The notes below the pieces were generated by a model that worked only from the letters and a program-made list of their open reading frames with translations, was not told the origin of the DNA and did not search any database. A program made the position numbers and the translations under genes. This document shows positions 1 through 10,949 of a DNA stretch of 64,000 nt, one piece after another. The stretch comes from Spisula solida (Eukaryota > Mollusca > Bivalvia > Venerida > Mactridae): positions 16,101,322-16,165,321 of the forward strand of contig OX365955.1 in the NCBI GenBank assembly GCA_947247005.1. The letters run 5' to 3'. Position 1 is the stretch's first letter, and the number at the start of each line of letters is the position of its first letter.

Positions 1-240
1 CAACGGTGTTATGAGAGTCTCTATAACGCTTTTCATTTGGCAATTCTGTAATTGAGATAAGTCCTTAATTAAGGATACCAACATGCGGATACACAGCATT
101 GAATAGGTGTAAACTATCAGCAAATTCTATGTTGTCGAGAACAGTAACGACCAAGAATTGCCCTTCCAACCTTCTTGCGTCGAACATGACATTGTGTGGT
201 ACGAGTAGCATGTTCCCGTCAAACGATTCAAGCCATTTTT
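1..240 (-). pseudogene. DEDD-type exonuclease fragment, copy 1 (TE remnant)
   Basis: Read on the minus strand, this stretch encodes a recognisable piece of a 3'-5' exonuclease domain. It has a tryptophan-leucine start (WLESFDGN), then LLVPHNVMFD, which matches the Exo II motif form (AHNxxFD) of DEDD exonucleases, and further on DSLHLFNAVYP, typical of the following helix. A stop ends the frame near position 65 and the window edge cuts the rest. A second copy lies at 10480-10690 with strong nucleotide similarity, so this is a dispersed element, not a single-copy host gene. Exonuclease domains of this type occur in several invertebrate DNA transposons and in polymerase-bearing elements; the parent family cannot be named from this fragment. 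Nothing convincing is seen from 240 to 600. Confidence 0.5.
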
Positions 241-691
241 AAAACATGACTGTGTTGATGTGGTGCCAGCCCAAACGACACCATATTCTTTCCAAACACA
301 CTTCCTACGTGCAATTGTTGGTGGTGATGAACACTGATGAACAATGATCAAGTTTGGGACTAATACTGTTCCCTTTATGAGCATAAACATTTGAATGTGT
401 TAATTCAGAACACGCCCGTTGAATAATAACCCTGAAGAATATAATCTAATGACAAAACATTACCCTTTAGAATATCAACTTCAATAGAACAGTCAACAAC
501 AACTTTCAAAGTACACAAGGTACACAATTTCCTTAGCACTTTCAGGGTCAATTGCTGCATATTCAAGGTATTAGTACTTTAAACGAAGCTCACATCTAAT
601 AAATGTTGTTTCTGAGTAAATTGCTAAAGGTGGATTTTCTTAAGCACACCCAGCACATTGAACTTCAGTTTTTTTACTCCTTTACACAAAC

Positions 692-722
692 AGGGGGGGG
701 GGGGGGTGATTGTATATATATA
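692..722. repeat. G homopolymer and (AT)n run
   Basis: A run of about 14 G is followed within ten bases by a short TA-rich microsatellite. Simple sequence with no gene evidence. Confidence 0.8.
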
Positions 723-869
723 TTGATGACACAGTATGGGGCTGGGAATTACTTGTTGACTTCGTTACTACGTTGGTTATTGAAAAAGGGTTCTGACTTT
801 TTATTAGTTCCATTTAAGATAGCAGTGTACTTCAGGCGCGTCTGTTACGATGTTCTTTTCCTCCGTCTC

Positions 870-1064
870 CTCTTACTCTGTCATGACTGTTGTTAAAATA
901 CATACACACCTTTCCATTATTTCATACGAAACATTGCGAGTGACACAACTGACACCTTTTTTGTATTGCATGGGGCCAACGTTTATTTGTGTCCTGTACT
1001 GGATCGGAAATATGTTGTTGCAATACTCACACTCGTAAGAGCACGATTGCCCACCCGTTTGCAT
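870..1064 (-). pseudogene. Gag-like ORF1 fragment, copy 1
   Basis: The minus strand around 960-1010 encodes TQINVGPMQ, and the same short run with nearly the same DNA occurs at 11280-11330 (TQINVGPTHW), where the reading continues into a gag-like ORF1. This is therefore a short decayed copy of that element, in the same orientation and at about the same distance from the exonuclease fragment as in the 10.4-11.6 kb copy. The rest of the fragment shows no recognisable domain. Confidence 0.35.
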
Positions 1065-2100
1065 ATGTTAGCATTCCGTCTGTACGCCACTAGTGAAGTC
1101 ATGTCATTAACGTGTGACGTCGTTGACGTCAAAGATAAGCACATTATTTGGCGTACTAGTGTTACATATAATTACAATATATAGGATCTATAAAAGATAG
1201 AATTCAAGTTTTTTTTATTTATTTTTGCTTCTATGTACTCGTACACCGTTGTTGACGTCGTTTCCTGAATTAGGAATATAAACAAACAGATTAACAACAT
1301 CATGAGTTATGACTATCTAACAATGACATCTCTTGATCTGCTGAAGATGAAGACAATGTTTAAGTAATTTTAATTATTCATTCATTTTTCTAGCTTTTCT
1401 CATATAGTCGTCCTTTTTTCAATCACAAATGTCAACACTGACTTTCTGGAGAAGTTTGTTGATAGACGTTTGCATATCATTTCCGATACTTAATACCAAC
1501 TTCAGTTTAAGTTCTTTGGGAACGATTCCCGCAGCGCAACATTCTTCTAGAAATCGCGCTTGCATTCCGCTTTTCGTTTGTTTTTCCCAGGGTGACGAAT
1601 CAACGGGGTTTACGCACGGATACTGAAAGGAGCTAAGTCATCGGTAAGACCTGTTTTTTGCCAATATCTCTAATTGTTCGTACACGATTCTTAATATTTT
1701 GCAGTGCATAAAAGACAGATAAGCATTCTGCTTCTAACCATGTTCAAACTTAAAAGATTATCTTCCTAATTTGGACGCAATCGTTGGCCAAAATTGACGA
1801 GTAAAGAAACTGATGTAAACAATCGTGCTGCATGCGACGTGAAATTGCATTTCCCATTTCAGTTTACCGTAAAATGTTGTATTTAGTAGGTTAACTGTGT
1901 ATCAAACCATTCAAATACGTTCATGTATTATATGGCTATCTTTATTTATCATAAATTGACGTTTCTGCATGATTAAAGTGACATTTGGAGAAATGCTGTC
2001 GTAAACGTGAATTTAGAGATTGCTGTTGTAAACGTGATAATTTTTCTTTGGATACCTTCAAAACACAAAAGATTAACACAAGCTTTATACTAGTAAGTAA
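1065..2100. other. No gene seen
   Basis: AT-rich sequence without a supported gene. Short TGACGTC motifs occur at 1115-1134 and 1251-1260. A piece at 1586-1622 is similar, in inverted orientation, to 9548-9595, which suggests a dispersed repeat. Confidence 0.4.
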
Positions 2101-2503
2101 TCCATAATAATGAATTTACTTACTAACATATCAATTATTTTGCAGATAGTATGTCATGGAAAAGCGACGAAAATAATGGTTGTCTTTGTGTCGGATGTGG
2201 AGGATGTTTACAGTCACGTCCCCAATTCTAATTAAGAACGTATGGTTGACACCATGGATGAAGTCACGAGCCGGTTAAATGGAAGTAATAATCTACACCC
2301 GTTATGACGATTTTGAAATCACCAATAAAACTTATTTTAATATATCCACCAGTGTGGAGTTATTTCACTTAATTAAACTGCACAAAGTGTGAACACACAG
2401 AAACAGAAGGTGCTTATGAAAATATTCGATATGGAATTGAACAAATCTTAGACCACAACAATCAACATGACACTGTCGATAGCTGTTTCAGTCATCTCAC
2501 TTA

Positions 2504-2761
2504 GTGTTCTGTGTTGGTTCTTCTCATGTATTGACAGGAACCCTGAGAAATGTTTACAAGGAAGGAATAGAAGGAAAGCACAATGACGCTAGGAAAAAAC
2601 TAGCAAAATCAAACATGACAAATGTGTCTATTGATATGATAGAGACTATACTTGAACCGATGCCAGTTCCTGTAGCAGTTGCACACTTCATTGAGACAGT
2701 TGAAAACCAGATGAGAGTTCATGGAGATGTACTCGTATGTGAGGCTAACTTTTGTAGATAG
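2504..2761 (+). other. Unrecognised open frame, possible exon or TE fragment
   Basis: A frame of about 85 codons, preceded by a plausible acceptor (ttgacag at 2532-2538), runs through to a possible donor (GTATGT at about 2734). The residue pattern looks protein-like: charged N-terminal part, then ETILEPMPVPVAVAHFIETV. I do not recognise a family. There is no ATG near the start of the frame, so if real it is an internal exon. The neighbouring minus-strand sequence at 2862-2925 resembles a tRNA-derived SINE, so an origin from a repeat is as likely as a host exon. Confidence 0.2.
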
Positions 2762-2861
2762 TGATAAGCGGATGACAATGATGTTATTACGTGCAAAAGA
2801 AAGGGTAATAATGAGATTGCCCCTTAGAAATCGGTTCACAGCCGGATTGCCGGGATACAAA

Positions 2862-2925
2862 TCCAGCGCACTAACCACTGCAGCAGCTAATAGATTACAG
2901 ACTGCTGTTCTGTATATGCCAGGTG
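2862..2925 (-). repeat. Decayed tRNA-like (SINE) sequence
   Basis: The reverse complement carries an A-box-like stretch (GCAGTGGTTAGTGCGCTGGA) followed by a degraded B-box region. It does not fold into a full cloverleaf, so it is read as a SINE head remnant. Confidence 0.35.
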
Positions 2926-2944
2926 TCACAGTAAAACCTCACTA

Positions 2945-3830
2945 ATAAGACGCCATTGGTAAATGCACTTATTATAGATTTGGTCTTAATATTAGAAGTA
3001 TACAACTGTGAAATCGTGGAAAGTAACATACACAATTATGGTTTAGGTTCTGAGATGGCCTTTAAGTGAAGCTTAACTGTTCATCTTTGTTTATGAGATA
3101 TATAAATATGATACTTGTTTATGTATTTGAATAAGCTTTTTAATGACAAACATATTATTTATACAGTAAAAGTTACATATACATAACCAGTATTTGCGAT
3201 ACATGTAATAAATAAAATTAATAGCAATACAGTTTTAATGTTTTTTCGCCATAGAGCTTTTAATTCACAAATGCCATTTGTGAGCGGTCTCCTTCAGTGG
3301 AGTATGCACATTGACTAGACTGTTAAAAGCTGTTGGAATACAACATAATGTAAAGGGTACATGTTGTAAACTTTCAAACATATTAATTCCAAGAAATTCC
3401 CTCTGAGCCATAATATTTCTGTTGATTGGATTTTACAACAGTTTTTATATTTCTTCAAATAAACGTTCATGCAGCACAGAGATGTATTAATCCTGTTAAA
3501 TTTAACCTATCACGTAAGTCCAGTGCTTGTAATATTCAGTCGCAGCTTCATCAATTGATTAACATGTTACTGTCCAGCCAGCTAGAATAATAGTCAAATG
3601 GTAGCATCCATTTTCACTAGGAATGCTCTTTACAACAGCATCTGTAATAATAATTAATATTATAAAAAATGCTGTCCATATATCATGATTTAATGATCAA
3701 AATGTAACAACATGGTGAATGGTTGATAGTTTTGGTTATCTGGGATTTACATTTACTGCTTATGAGTGATTATGTCCTGTGCCCTAGCCCTCAAATAATA
3801 TCAAAACCGTCATTTTATAAATAAACAAGA
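2945..3830. other. No gene seen
   Basis: AT-rich intergenic or intronic sequence with AATAAA-like words at 3209 and 3820 but no associated frame. Confidence 0.4.
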
Positions 3831-3889
3831 GCCAACATGCCATAAAATACGCTCGCCTGGGGAATAGTGAATGAAAATATAATAATCCA

Positions 3890-4520
3890 ACTTGGCCTAT
3901 TTCACAAAATAATCCAACTTGGCCTATTTAACATTGTTTTGGTAATTGATAGACTATCCTACAAGAAGGCCTTGGATGATTTGGACTATACTTGAACTTG
4001 GTCTAGATATTATGCTCATAAACAATGTCAACACGTTTGAAAATGACCAGTTGAGAACTGTTTGAATGAGAGTACAGACAAGGGAATTTTCACATTTTGT
4101 GGTAATTAAAGGACCACAACCCAAGAAGGCATGGGCTGATTCGACCTTCAATTAAACTTGGCCTAGATATTATGCCCATATACATTGTCACCAACGTTGA
4201 AGATAAGCAGATGAAAACTCTTTGAACTAGAGAACAATGTCAATTATTTTGGTAATTATTGGACCATAACCCACGAAGGCCTTAGCAATCGCCCTATAAC
4301 TGCACTTAGCCTAGATATCATGCCCATAAATAATGTCAACAAGTTTGAAGACGAAGTTTGAACTAGAGTGCAGACAAGGCCAATTTCACATTTTTTAGTT
4401 ATTGAAAAAACATTACCCAAGAAGGACTGGGCTGATTTGCCCTGTACTTGACATTGACCTAGATATTATGCCCATAAACATTGTCACTAAGTTTGAAGAC
4501 GATCGGGTGAAAAATGTTTT
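3890..4520 (+). repeat. Tandem-core repeat, about four units of 140-160 bp
   Basis: The phrase 'cctagatattatgcccata' recurs near 4001, 4161, 4319 and 4457, each time followed by 'acattgtcac' and 'gtttgaag' and preceded by 'aagaaggc' and 'gggctgatt'. The units are about 160, 158 and 138 bp apart and diverged by substitutions. This architecture (several ~160 bp cores between unique ends) is that of the tandem-core bivalve elements at 18.3, 19.3, 34.2 and 38.7 kb, although this family is different in sequence. It has no coding capacity. Confidence 0.75.
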
Positions 4521-4744
4521 GTTAGGAGTACAGACAAATAACAGGAACTAAAAAATATCTCACTAAAATTTTATAATCATGAAACTGTTATATCTTGAAA
4601 TTAATCAATACAATGTATATGAATTGGCTTGAACACACATAAAGGATATGTTACATTGACTTTATAACTGCAAACAGAATAATTAGTTGAACCGTAATGG
4701 TTTACACGTTGCAAGCAGCTATGGCAAGCCAAATGTCCAATAAT

Positions 4745-5600
4745 TTCGTAAACCCATGTTCACGGGCGTAAAACTAGGTTTTACGGTCGATAAACTAGGT
4801 TTTACGAACGTAAAACCAGGTTTTACGAATGTTAACCCATATTTTCGAGCGAAAACATAGGATAACGTCGTAAACCATAGTTCACGCTCGTAAACATAGG
4901 TTCACGTTCGTAAACCTATGTTTACGGTCGAAAACATGGGTTGTATTTCGTAAACTATGGTTTACGAACGTGAACCAGGGTTTACCAGCGTAAACATAGG
5001 TTAATGGTCGTAAACATAGGATAACGACCGAAATCAGTAGTTAAATCGAGAAACCTAGTTTATCAAACGTAAAACTAAGATTTTCAAATAAACTATGCAT
5101 TTCGGGCGTAAACATGGGTTTACGGACGTGAACCTATGTTTACGAGCGTGAACCTATGTTTACGAACGTGAACCTATGTTTACGAACGCTAACCCATGTT
5201 TTCGAGCGTGAACTATAGTTCACGGGCCTGGCATGTATTTCTTGTGTCCAGTTATTACGTGAACCATGGTTTACGGTCGAAAAACTAGGATTAACGATCG
5301 ATAAACTAGGTTTTTCGAACGTAAATGCAAATTAAGCTGTTTTTTCAATCGAAATCATAGGATAACGCCGTAAACTATAGTTCACGCTCGTAAACATAGG
5401 TTCACGTTCGTAAACCCATATTTACGGTCGAAAACATGGGTTGCAGTTCGTAAACATAGGTTCACGCTCGTAAACATAAGATAACGACCGTAAACCGTAG
5501 TTTACGGACGTGAACCCATGTTTACAAGCGTAAAACCAGGTTTATCGAATTGTATCTATGATTTTCGACCAGTATCTATGATTTACGAGCAAAGCCAATC
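4745..5600. repeat. Left-arm array of 20-bp CG-bounded palindromes
   Basis: About 40 diverged units of 20 bp. Each unit is a dyad of the form CGTAAAC-(CATG or CTATG)-GTTTACG separated by two variable bases, so neighbouring units meet in nCGnnCGn. The clearest run is 5108-5230. Variation is mostly A/G at CGTAAAC against CGTGAAC and TTTACG against TTCACG, which keeps the dyad or swaps it for a wobble. At 5230-5260 a degraded copy of the terminal sequence (tggcatg...tgtccagttatt) interrupts the array, giving two modules. Confidence 0.85.
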
Positions 5601-5660
5601 AAAACATCGTATTTCCCAAATGGGAATCAAGAAACTTGAAATATTTCTCAGAAGACCAAA

Positions 5661-5936
5661 ATGGTGGACTATTTTTGTTTTCTCCTTGCTATTTTGGCAT
5701 TGTTTGGACCTAGTCAATCTCCGCTCCCGAACAGAGTTGAGCGTTCTACGGTACCAACACTAAATGAGCCGCGTCATGCGATTTTAGGCCTTCGGACAAT
5801 GACGTTACAACGTCAGAAAAGACTGGAAAAGTCCAGCACTTTCGTAACCATACCGGTCGCAGCGTGGCATCCGCCAAATCGTTTATTTCAGCACAGTAAT
5901 AAAGAAGTGGAGCCAAAAATGATGAAATTCAAATAA
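5661..5936 (+). CDS. Small secreted-type protein inside the foldback element
   Basis: A 91-codon frame with a true ATG in good context (A at -3, G at +4). Residues 1-20 (MVDYFCFLLAILALFGPSQS) form a textbook signal peptide with a hydrophobic core and a small residue at the likely cleavage site. The remaining ~71 residues are basic, with a KR dibasic site near residue 54 (QKRLEK) and no cysteine. The stop TAA overlaps a polyadenylation signal (AATAAA at 5932-5937), giving a compact transcription-unit look. It starts 60 bp after the left palindromic array and lies wholly inside the foldback element, so it may be cargo of the element. No family was recognised; a short precursor peptide is possible. 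A frame of this length could also be chance. Confidence 0.4.
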   Translation: MVDYFCFLLAILALFGPSQSPLPNRVERSTVPTLNEPRHAILGLRTMTLQRQKRLEKSSTFVTIPVAAWHPPNRLFQHSNKEVEPKMMKFK

Positions 5937-6303
5937 AACACTATTTTTCTGAAGTTTTGATCCCAAATTAATATATTTTTACCAACTTTTTAGCGTTTTA
6001 TTCGAGATAAAATAAAAATGAAATCAGAGCCGACTTTTCGTCCCCATGCAAGTTCACGGCTGTTTACAATATCTATATTAATAATTTGTCCAGATGCAGG
6101 TTTTAAATTTATAGATGTGATATATGGGTAAAGCTATTTTTATTAGTCATTTTGCAATGAATTTGTGAACTGGCTGACCTCAAGTTCGGCCTAATTCAAT
6201 AAAAACAAAAAACTATGAATAGCCTCCCTTAGATTATTAGACAATTTGATTAGTCTCTCTTGGAACTTATTATAATTAACTAAATATAAAAGCAATGTTT
6301 ATA

Positions 6304-6375
6304 GCGTCACTGGTGTAATGGATGGTACGTCCGATTCCCATCTTGACGATCCTGGTTCAATTCTCCACTCGGGAG
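6304..6375 (+). repeat. tRNA-like sequence, probably a SINE or tRNA pseudogene
   Basis: An A-box (TGGTGTAATGGATGGTA) and a B-box-like GGTTCAATTCT are spaced as in a tRNA, but the 5' GCGTCAC and the 3' end do not pair and the T stem is broken. It is followed by a T-rich tract. It lies inside the foldback element. Confidence 0.5.
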
Positions 6376-6930
6376 ATTTTTTTTAAAATTTTTTTAGCTG
6401 ACCAATCAAATTAAAAAACAAACGACCATGTTTGCTAATTGGATTTCAGATTTTTTCAATTAAATTAAATTATTTCTGTACATGTATAGAATAATTTTCT
6501 ATATAGACTAATTATTAAAATTAATGCCAGTATGGATATCACGTGGAAGTTAAAAACCACCGTAACAAAGTCATGTTCGTGTCAGGGAATCAGACACTTT
6601 TTCCTCTTATATTTTTCTGTTCGTGTTTAGAGGGGGAACATGGTCAATAATTTAAGCCATTATATGTGGCTTCGTTATACAATGAGACCAGTATTATTGA
6701 ATTATAAGAGCCAGTAGCGGTATGGATTCCCCTTTGAAAGATATTGCTTGTAGGACCCCTATGTTGCTGACTGCCCAATGATGATTTAGACATAGTTTTC
6801 GATAGGCTGTTCTCTATTTGTAAGAATAAATGCTGCAATATGCCACTATTTTTAATGAACACATTTCATGCCTACGTTCCGTTCTAATAAAAAACTAACC
6901 GCACTAGGTACAGGGGTTTGGGACAAAAAT

Positions 6931-6952
6931 CATGGAGTTATATAACTCCATG
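6931..6952. repeat. Perfect 22-bp palindrome
   Basis: An uninterrupted dyad, left half CATGGAGTTAT, right half its exact complement. It has no neighbouring gene and its function is unknown. Confidence 0.8.
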
Positions 6953-7417
6953 CAAAAATATTTGTGACACTGTTGGCTACGGTAATTTTCCTTTAAAAGA
7001 ATAATATCTCTACTCAGCCACGGTTGGGTTTATGAATATAAAATATACATTCGTTATACTCTCGTAACTTGTGCATAATCCGATTAAACATTACCATTGC
7101 ACTGGATATCATGACAGGAATCGCAGATTTTTTTCAGGTGAAAGCTTTGCTAAGTACAGCTATACATATAGCAACTGCTTTCTTTAGATGATCAAGCTTT
7201 GACTTTTCCAAGTAATTGTCTTGCATGTTTATACGGCATATGAATGGCTTATCAGTGGAACAGACTATCAGCAAATTAAGGCCTTTGATTAGGCTGACTT
7301 AATTACCGGTAATATAATGATGAATTATGTATAGCAAATTCATATACTAGTAGTGACTTTTTCATGTGACTATCTATAGTCTCTGGACACACGTACTAAG
7401 ATGCTTACCATAGTGAT

Positions 7418-7800
7418 ACAGCCACACGGGCTCAGGTACATCCTCTTCTAGTACTGATAATACATGATCGGACCAGAGGGACAGATCAGGCTAACCCCAC
7501 GGAAGGGAGGGAGACCTTAGATACATATGCGTACAACATGTACAAGCATGCTAAGCACAGTATGAGTGCACCTACCTCTAATTTCGTTTAGAAAGTGTAG
7601 CTTTTTAATGTGTCGAGTGTATAACACCGATACACAGCTTCCTTGCACATTTAACCAGATAATGTGCAGTTCACATGGTCAGATATAGCGGAAATGATAC
7701 AAATAAAATTTCATAAATATCCCGTTCCCATGCCGGCGATTTACACAGGACCTCTAGATTGACAGCCTAGTGCGATAGCACAGAGCTATAAGACCTGTTT
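7418..7800 (-). repeat. SINE copy, same family as 51285-51620
   Basis: Blocks such as 'ccgatacacagcttcct', 'gtcagatatagcgg' and 'tatgagtgcacctac' recur in the same order at 51285-51620. At the right end of the second copy the reverse complement is tRNA-like; here that part (7735-7800) is more decayed. Read on the minus strand: tRNA-like head, then a body of about 300 bp. Confidence 0.6.
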
Positions 7801-8444
7801 TAACTAGTCATTAACTCTTATGGTAGATGATTTAATCATTTTATATACATGTAATTGATGTTATATACACGACGTAAGCGTACGTAGATCTATCTAGACT
7901 TCAAAGTATAGATCTTTCTCGGGCCTACATGTATAATTAGACTAGGCTTACTAACACATGATTTTATAAAAAAACGATTCTACAGCGAAATTAATTTTCT
8001 ATTAATTGCCTAGCATCGTATCATAATGCAAAAATAAGAATGTGCGAACATCAACGAAGATCTATAGACAGCTATCTTGAATATTTAATATGATCGTTTT
8101 TTGCGTATGACGTCATATTGCTATAACAGAAATTGTTTTGAGCCGACCCCCAATTAGCGTGACTGGCGTTTAGTGCGCATGTCTCGACTGTCGGATAAAA
8201 ATAAATCGAGGATTTCTTGAGCGCTTGTACTTTCGGTTTGAGAAAACTTGTTTAAGTCCAATTTTATTGAAAACACGTACATATCTTTTACATTTTGGGT
8301 TAGTATTTGTGAATTTACGTTGATTGAATGTGAATTAGCTTGTTGTTAGTAACTATGCTGGTTTTCCGGCCAAAATCGGAATAACTGCCTTTGATGGACG
8401 ATGTGGGGATCTGAAAACAGAAGGTGTGATTCGATTGGCTGAAC

Positions 8445-9215
8445 TCGTAAACCATAGATACCAGTTCGTAATGCACAGATACGGGAGCGTAAAACATAGT
8501 TACGAGCGTAAATCATAGATACGACATTCGTAAACCATAGTTTACGGGCGTGAACATATGTTTACGGTCGAAAACATGGGTTGTAGTTCGTAAACATAGG
8601 TTTACGCTCGTAAACTATGGTTCACGTTCGTAAACTATAGTTCACGCTCGTAAACATGGGATAACGGCCGAAATATATATTTTTATCGAGAAACCTAGTT
8701 TTTCGACCGTAAACATGGGTTCACGTTCGTAAACTATGGTTTACGCTAGTTATCCTATGTTTTCTATCGAAAAACCTAGTTTTTCGAACGTGAACATGGG
8801 TTTACGTAATTATTGGACAATTTGCTTGCAATAACCATATTTTACGAACAACAACCTATGTTTTCGGGCGTGAACTTTGGTTTACGAGCGTAAACCATAG
8901 TTCACGAACGTGAACCTATGTTTACGTTCGATAAACAAAGTTTCTCGGACATAACTAACCGGGGTTCACGAGCGTAAACATAGGATAACGGCCGTAAACA
9001 TAGGATCACGGTCGAAATTCATAGTTCAATCGAGAAACTTAGTTTATCGAACGTAAACCCATGTTCACGAGCGTGAACTATGGTTTACGACTGTTATCCT
9101 ATGTTTTCGATCGAAAATACAGGTTAACATTCGTAAAACCTGGTTTTACGTTCGTAAAACCTAGTTTATCGACCGTAAAACCTAGTTTTACGAACGTGAA
9201 CATGGGTTTACGCAA
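8445..9215. repeat. Right-arm array of 20-bp palindromes
   Basis: Inverted counterpart of the left array, with the same CGTAAAC / GTTTACG dyads at 20-bp spacing. A second terminal-like sequence at 8817-8845 (attattggacaatttgcttg) in the same orientation as the right end shows that this arm, like the left one, is built of two modules. Confidence 0.85.
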
Positions 9216-9246
9216 TTATTGGACATTTGGCTTGCCATAAGCAGCA

Positions 9247-9979
9247 TCTTACTTTAATCACGTTTACGACAGCAAAACTTGGAATGTTCACAAAGTTTCC
9301 ATTTTATAACATACATGCATTTAATGCTATTCAAACACTTTTGGCATACAAAATATACTTTGGACTTCACTATCTGCCTTACAAAATCAACTCAATTGCG
9401 ATGAAATGTTTAAAAATCATAAATGCACGTTGCATGCAGCATACAGTTTACAGCGAATTCTCAACATGTCATATTTTGGCCAAGGATAGCGTGTTTATTA
9501 AGTAGAGTTTTGTGGAATATTTAATATTGGCATGACGAGCAGCGTAATTTGCACCGGTAAACCCCAAAAAGTCACGTGATTCGTCACCCTGTTTCCGCTA
9601 GTTGTTGAAGTTTTCTTCGTGGTTCCGTATCCGATGCCAATGTGGTTCAAGTAGTAGAAGTATACAATAAAGATATAATCTCCAAACATGAATAATATTT
9701 ATAATGTACAGTACTGCAATTATAAACTTTCTCTCGAAAAAAGAAATAGTGGATCCCGTGAATCACGTGATTATAATTGTCCAAATCTATAAATAGATAT
9801 TTGTGTCTAAAAATAAATACATGTAACATTGAAAATGTCTCGAGTTATTATTTAAAAAGTATCGTATATTCTATATACGTATTTCTGTCGTTGTTGTAGT
9901 GCCGGTGGCAGTTCGTCTAATAGGTAGGGTTCTCCTTCATATGTTTGGTTGTCTAGTGGTGTAATCATTGCCGCTAATA
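9247..9979. other. No gene seen
   Basis: AT-rich sequence. Short frames here have no recognisable content. 9548-9595 is similar in inverted orientation to 1586-1622. Confidence 0.4.
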
Positions 9980-10352
9980 TCATTTCCTTGAGTATTTTGT
10001 CCACGTTTTATTTCTTTCACTGTTGTTGGATTTTTCTTGTTGAGTCTTGTGCGATTCTGAATGTTGGTGTAATTTTCGGTATTTGTGGAATTCTTCTAGT
10101 GGGGATGATTGTGAGTTTTCTTCCTTTGATGATTTCGTTTCAATTTCCTTGGTTATTAGTTTGTACGTTTCATATGGCCCGTTGTGAATATTGTTGAGGT
10201 GTCTTTTTAGAGATGATTTGGCTGGTAGGTATTTCCACAATTATAGCATTTGTATACTGTTTTTTGATGTGCCTCGTCAAATTGGTCTTCTTGTTGCAGA
10301 TGTCGCATTGGTATAGTTCCATGCTTATCTTGTTGTAGTTGTCCATATTCAT
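9980..10352 (-). pseudogene. Frameshifted C2H2 zinc-finger ORF
   Basis: On the minus strand the frame starts MNMDNYNKISMELYQCDICN and continues with TNLTRHIKK, a C2H2 finger with a short internal deletion. The second finger is split over frames: CYNCG in one frame and AKSSLKRHLNNIHN in another, followed by a lysine/glutamate/serine-rich tail of about 60 residues. Two or more indels therefore break it. It lies just downstream, on the same strand, of the exonuclease fragment at 10480-10690, and the two may belong to one decayed element. Confidence 0.5.
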
Positions 10353-10479
10353 TATTTAGTAAAATAAATTAAGTCCTAACGGTGTTTTTGTTTTGATTGT
10401 GTTGATGTATGTTTCTTCCGTTCTCAGTCTGATGTTTTTGTGGTTTATATAATAGTATATCGGATCCTGTAATTTATTG

Positions 10480-10690
10480 TTTACAAAATCGACACCAGAT
10501 AAGTCTTCATTAAGGATATCAACATTCGGGATACACATCATTGAAATAGACGATTAGCAAATTCTATGTTGTCGAAAACTGTAACGTCCAGTTCCAAGAA
10601 TTTTCCTTCCAACCTTCTTGCATCGAACATGACATTGTGTGGTACGAGTAGCATGTTCCCGTCAAACGATTCAAGCCATTGTTTAAATAC
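10480..10690 (-). pseudogene. DEDD-type exonuclease fragment, copy 2
   Basis: Minus-strand reading gives WLESFDGNMLLVPHNVMFDA, then RRLEGKF, DNIEFANRLF and, after a frameshift, DVYPE. The PHNVMFD segment fits the Exo II motif of DEDD exonucleases. It is nearly the same sequence as 100-240, with independent indels, so both are dead copies of a repeat. Confidence 0.55.
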
Positions 10691-10949
10691 ATCTAGACAC
10701 GTTTAGTTTTACGTAGCTGTATAAATACACCCGAATGATTTATTATGGTTGACCTTAACTCTATCAGATCTCTTTTCTTTTGCTGTTGGGAAGACTTGAC
10801 AGCTCAATGAAGTTAAACTCATTTTTACATTGAATTGGAAAGTCTTTATTCTTGCTGTTTCTCTTGGTAAACCTTGCATATTGTAGAAGAAGCTCTATGG
10901 GAGTCCACACAATGTGTACACATAGTCTGTTTTCACACACTTTCGCAGA

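Larger units (their letters stand above)
4713..9246. mobile_element. Foldback-type transposable element with palindromic-array arms
   Basis: The ends are inverted copies of each other: ATGGCAAGCCAAATGTCCAA begins at 4721 and its complement ends at 9238, and the match continues past AATAATT into the arrays. Outside the termini the same word is found on both sides, AAGCAGCT at 4713-4720 and AAGCAGCA at 9239-9246, an 8-bp target duplication with one mismatch, the size used by hAT-like transposases. The arms (about 4745-5600 and 8445-9215) are arrays of 20-bp dyad units. The interior (5.6-8.4 kb) holds a 91-aa ORF, a tRNA-like sequence, a SINE and a 22-bp palindrome, but no transposase was found, so the element is probably non-autonomous. 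The alternative is two separate foldback insertions; the matching outer flanks argue for one unit. Confidence 0.75.

Noticed and set aside
2092..2146. Tiny intron (GTAAGT to TTTTGCAG) joining a short cysteine-rich peptide
   Set aside because: The peptide after the acceptor is only about 26 residues and no upstream coding exon was found; the splice motifs alone are weak evidence.
4745..5600. CRISPR-like array (regular 20-bp repeats)
   Set aside because: Units are contiguous and palindromic without unique spacers, the genome is eukaryotic, and the arms belong to a foldback element.
6304..6375. tRNA-Gly gene
   Set aside because: A- and B-boxes are present but 5' and 3' ends do not pair and the T stem is broken.
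9949..10197. Plus-strand hydrophobic frame of 82 codons
   Set aside because: It is antisense to the zinc-finger pseudogene; hydrophobicity comes from the complement of lysine and glutamate codons.
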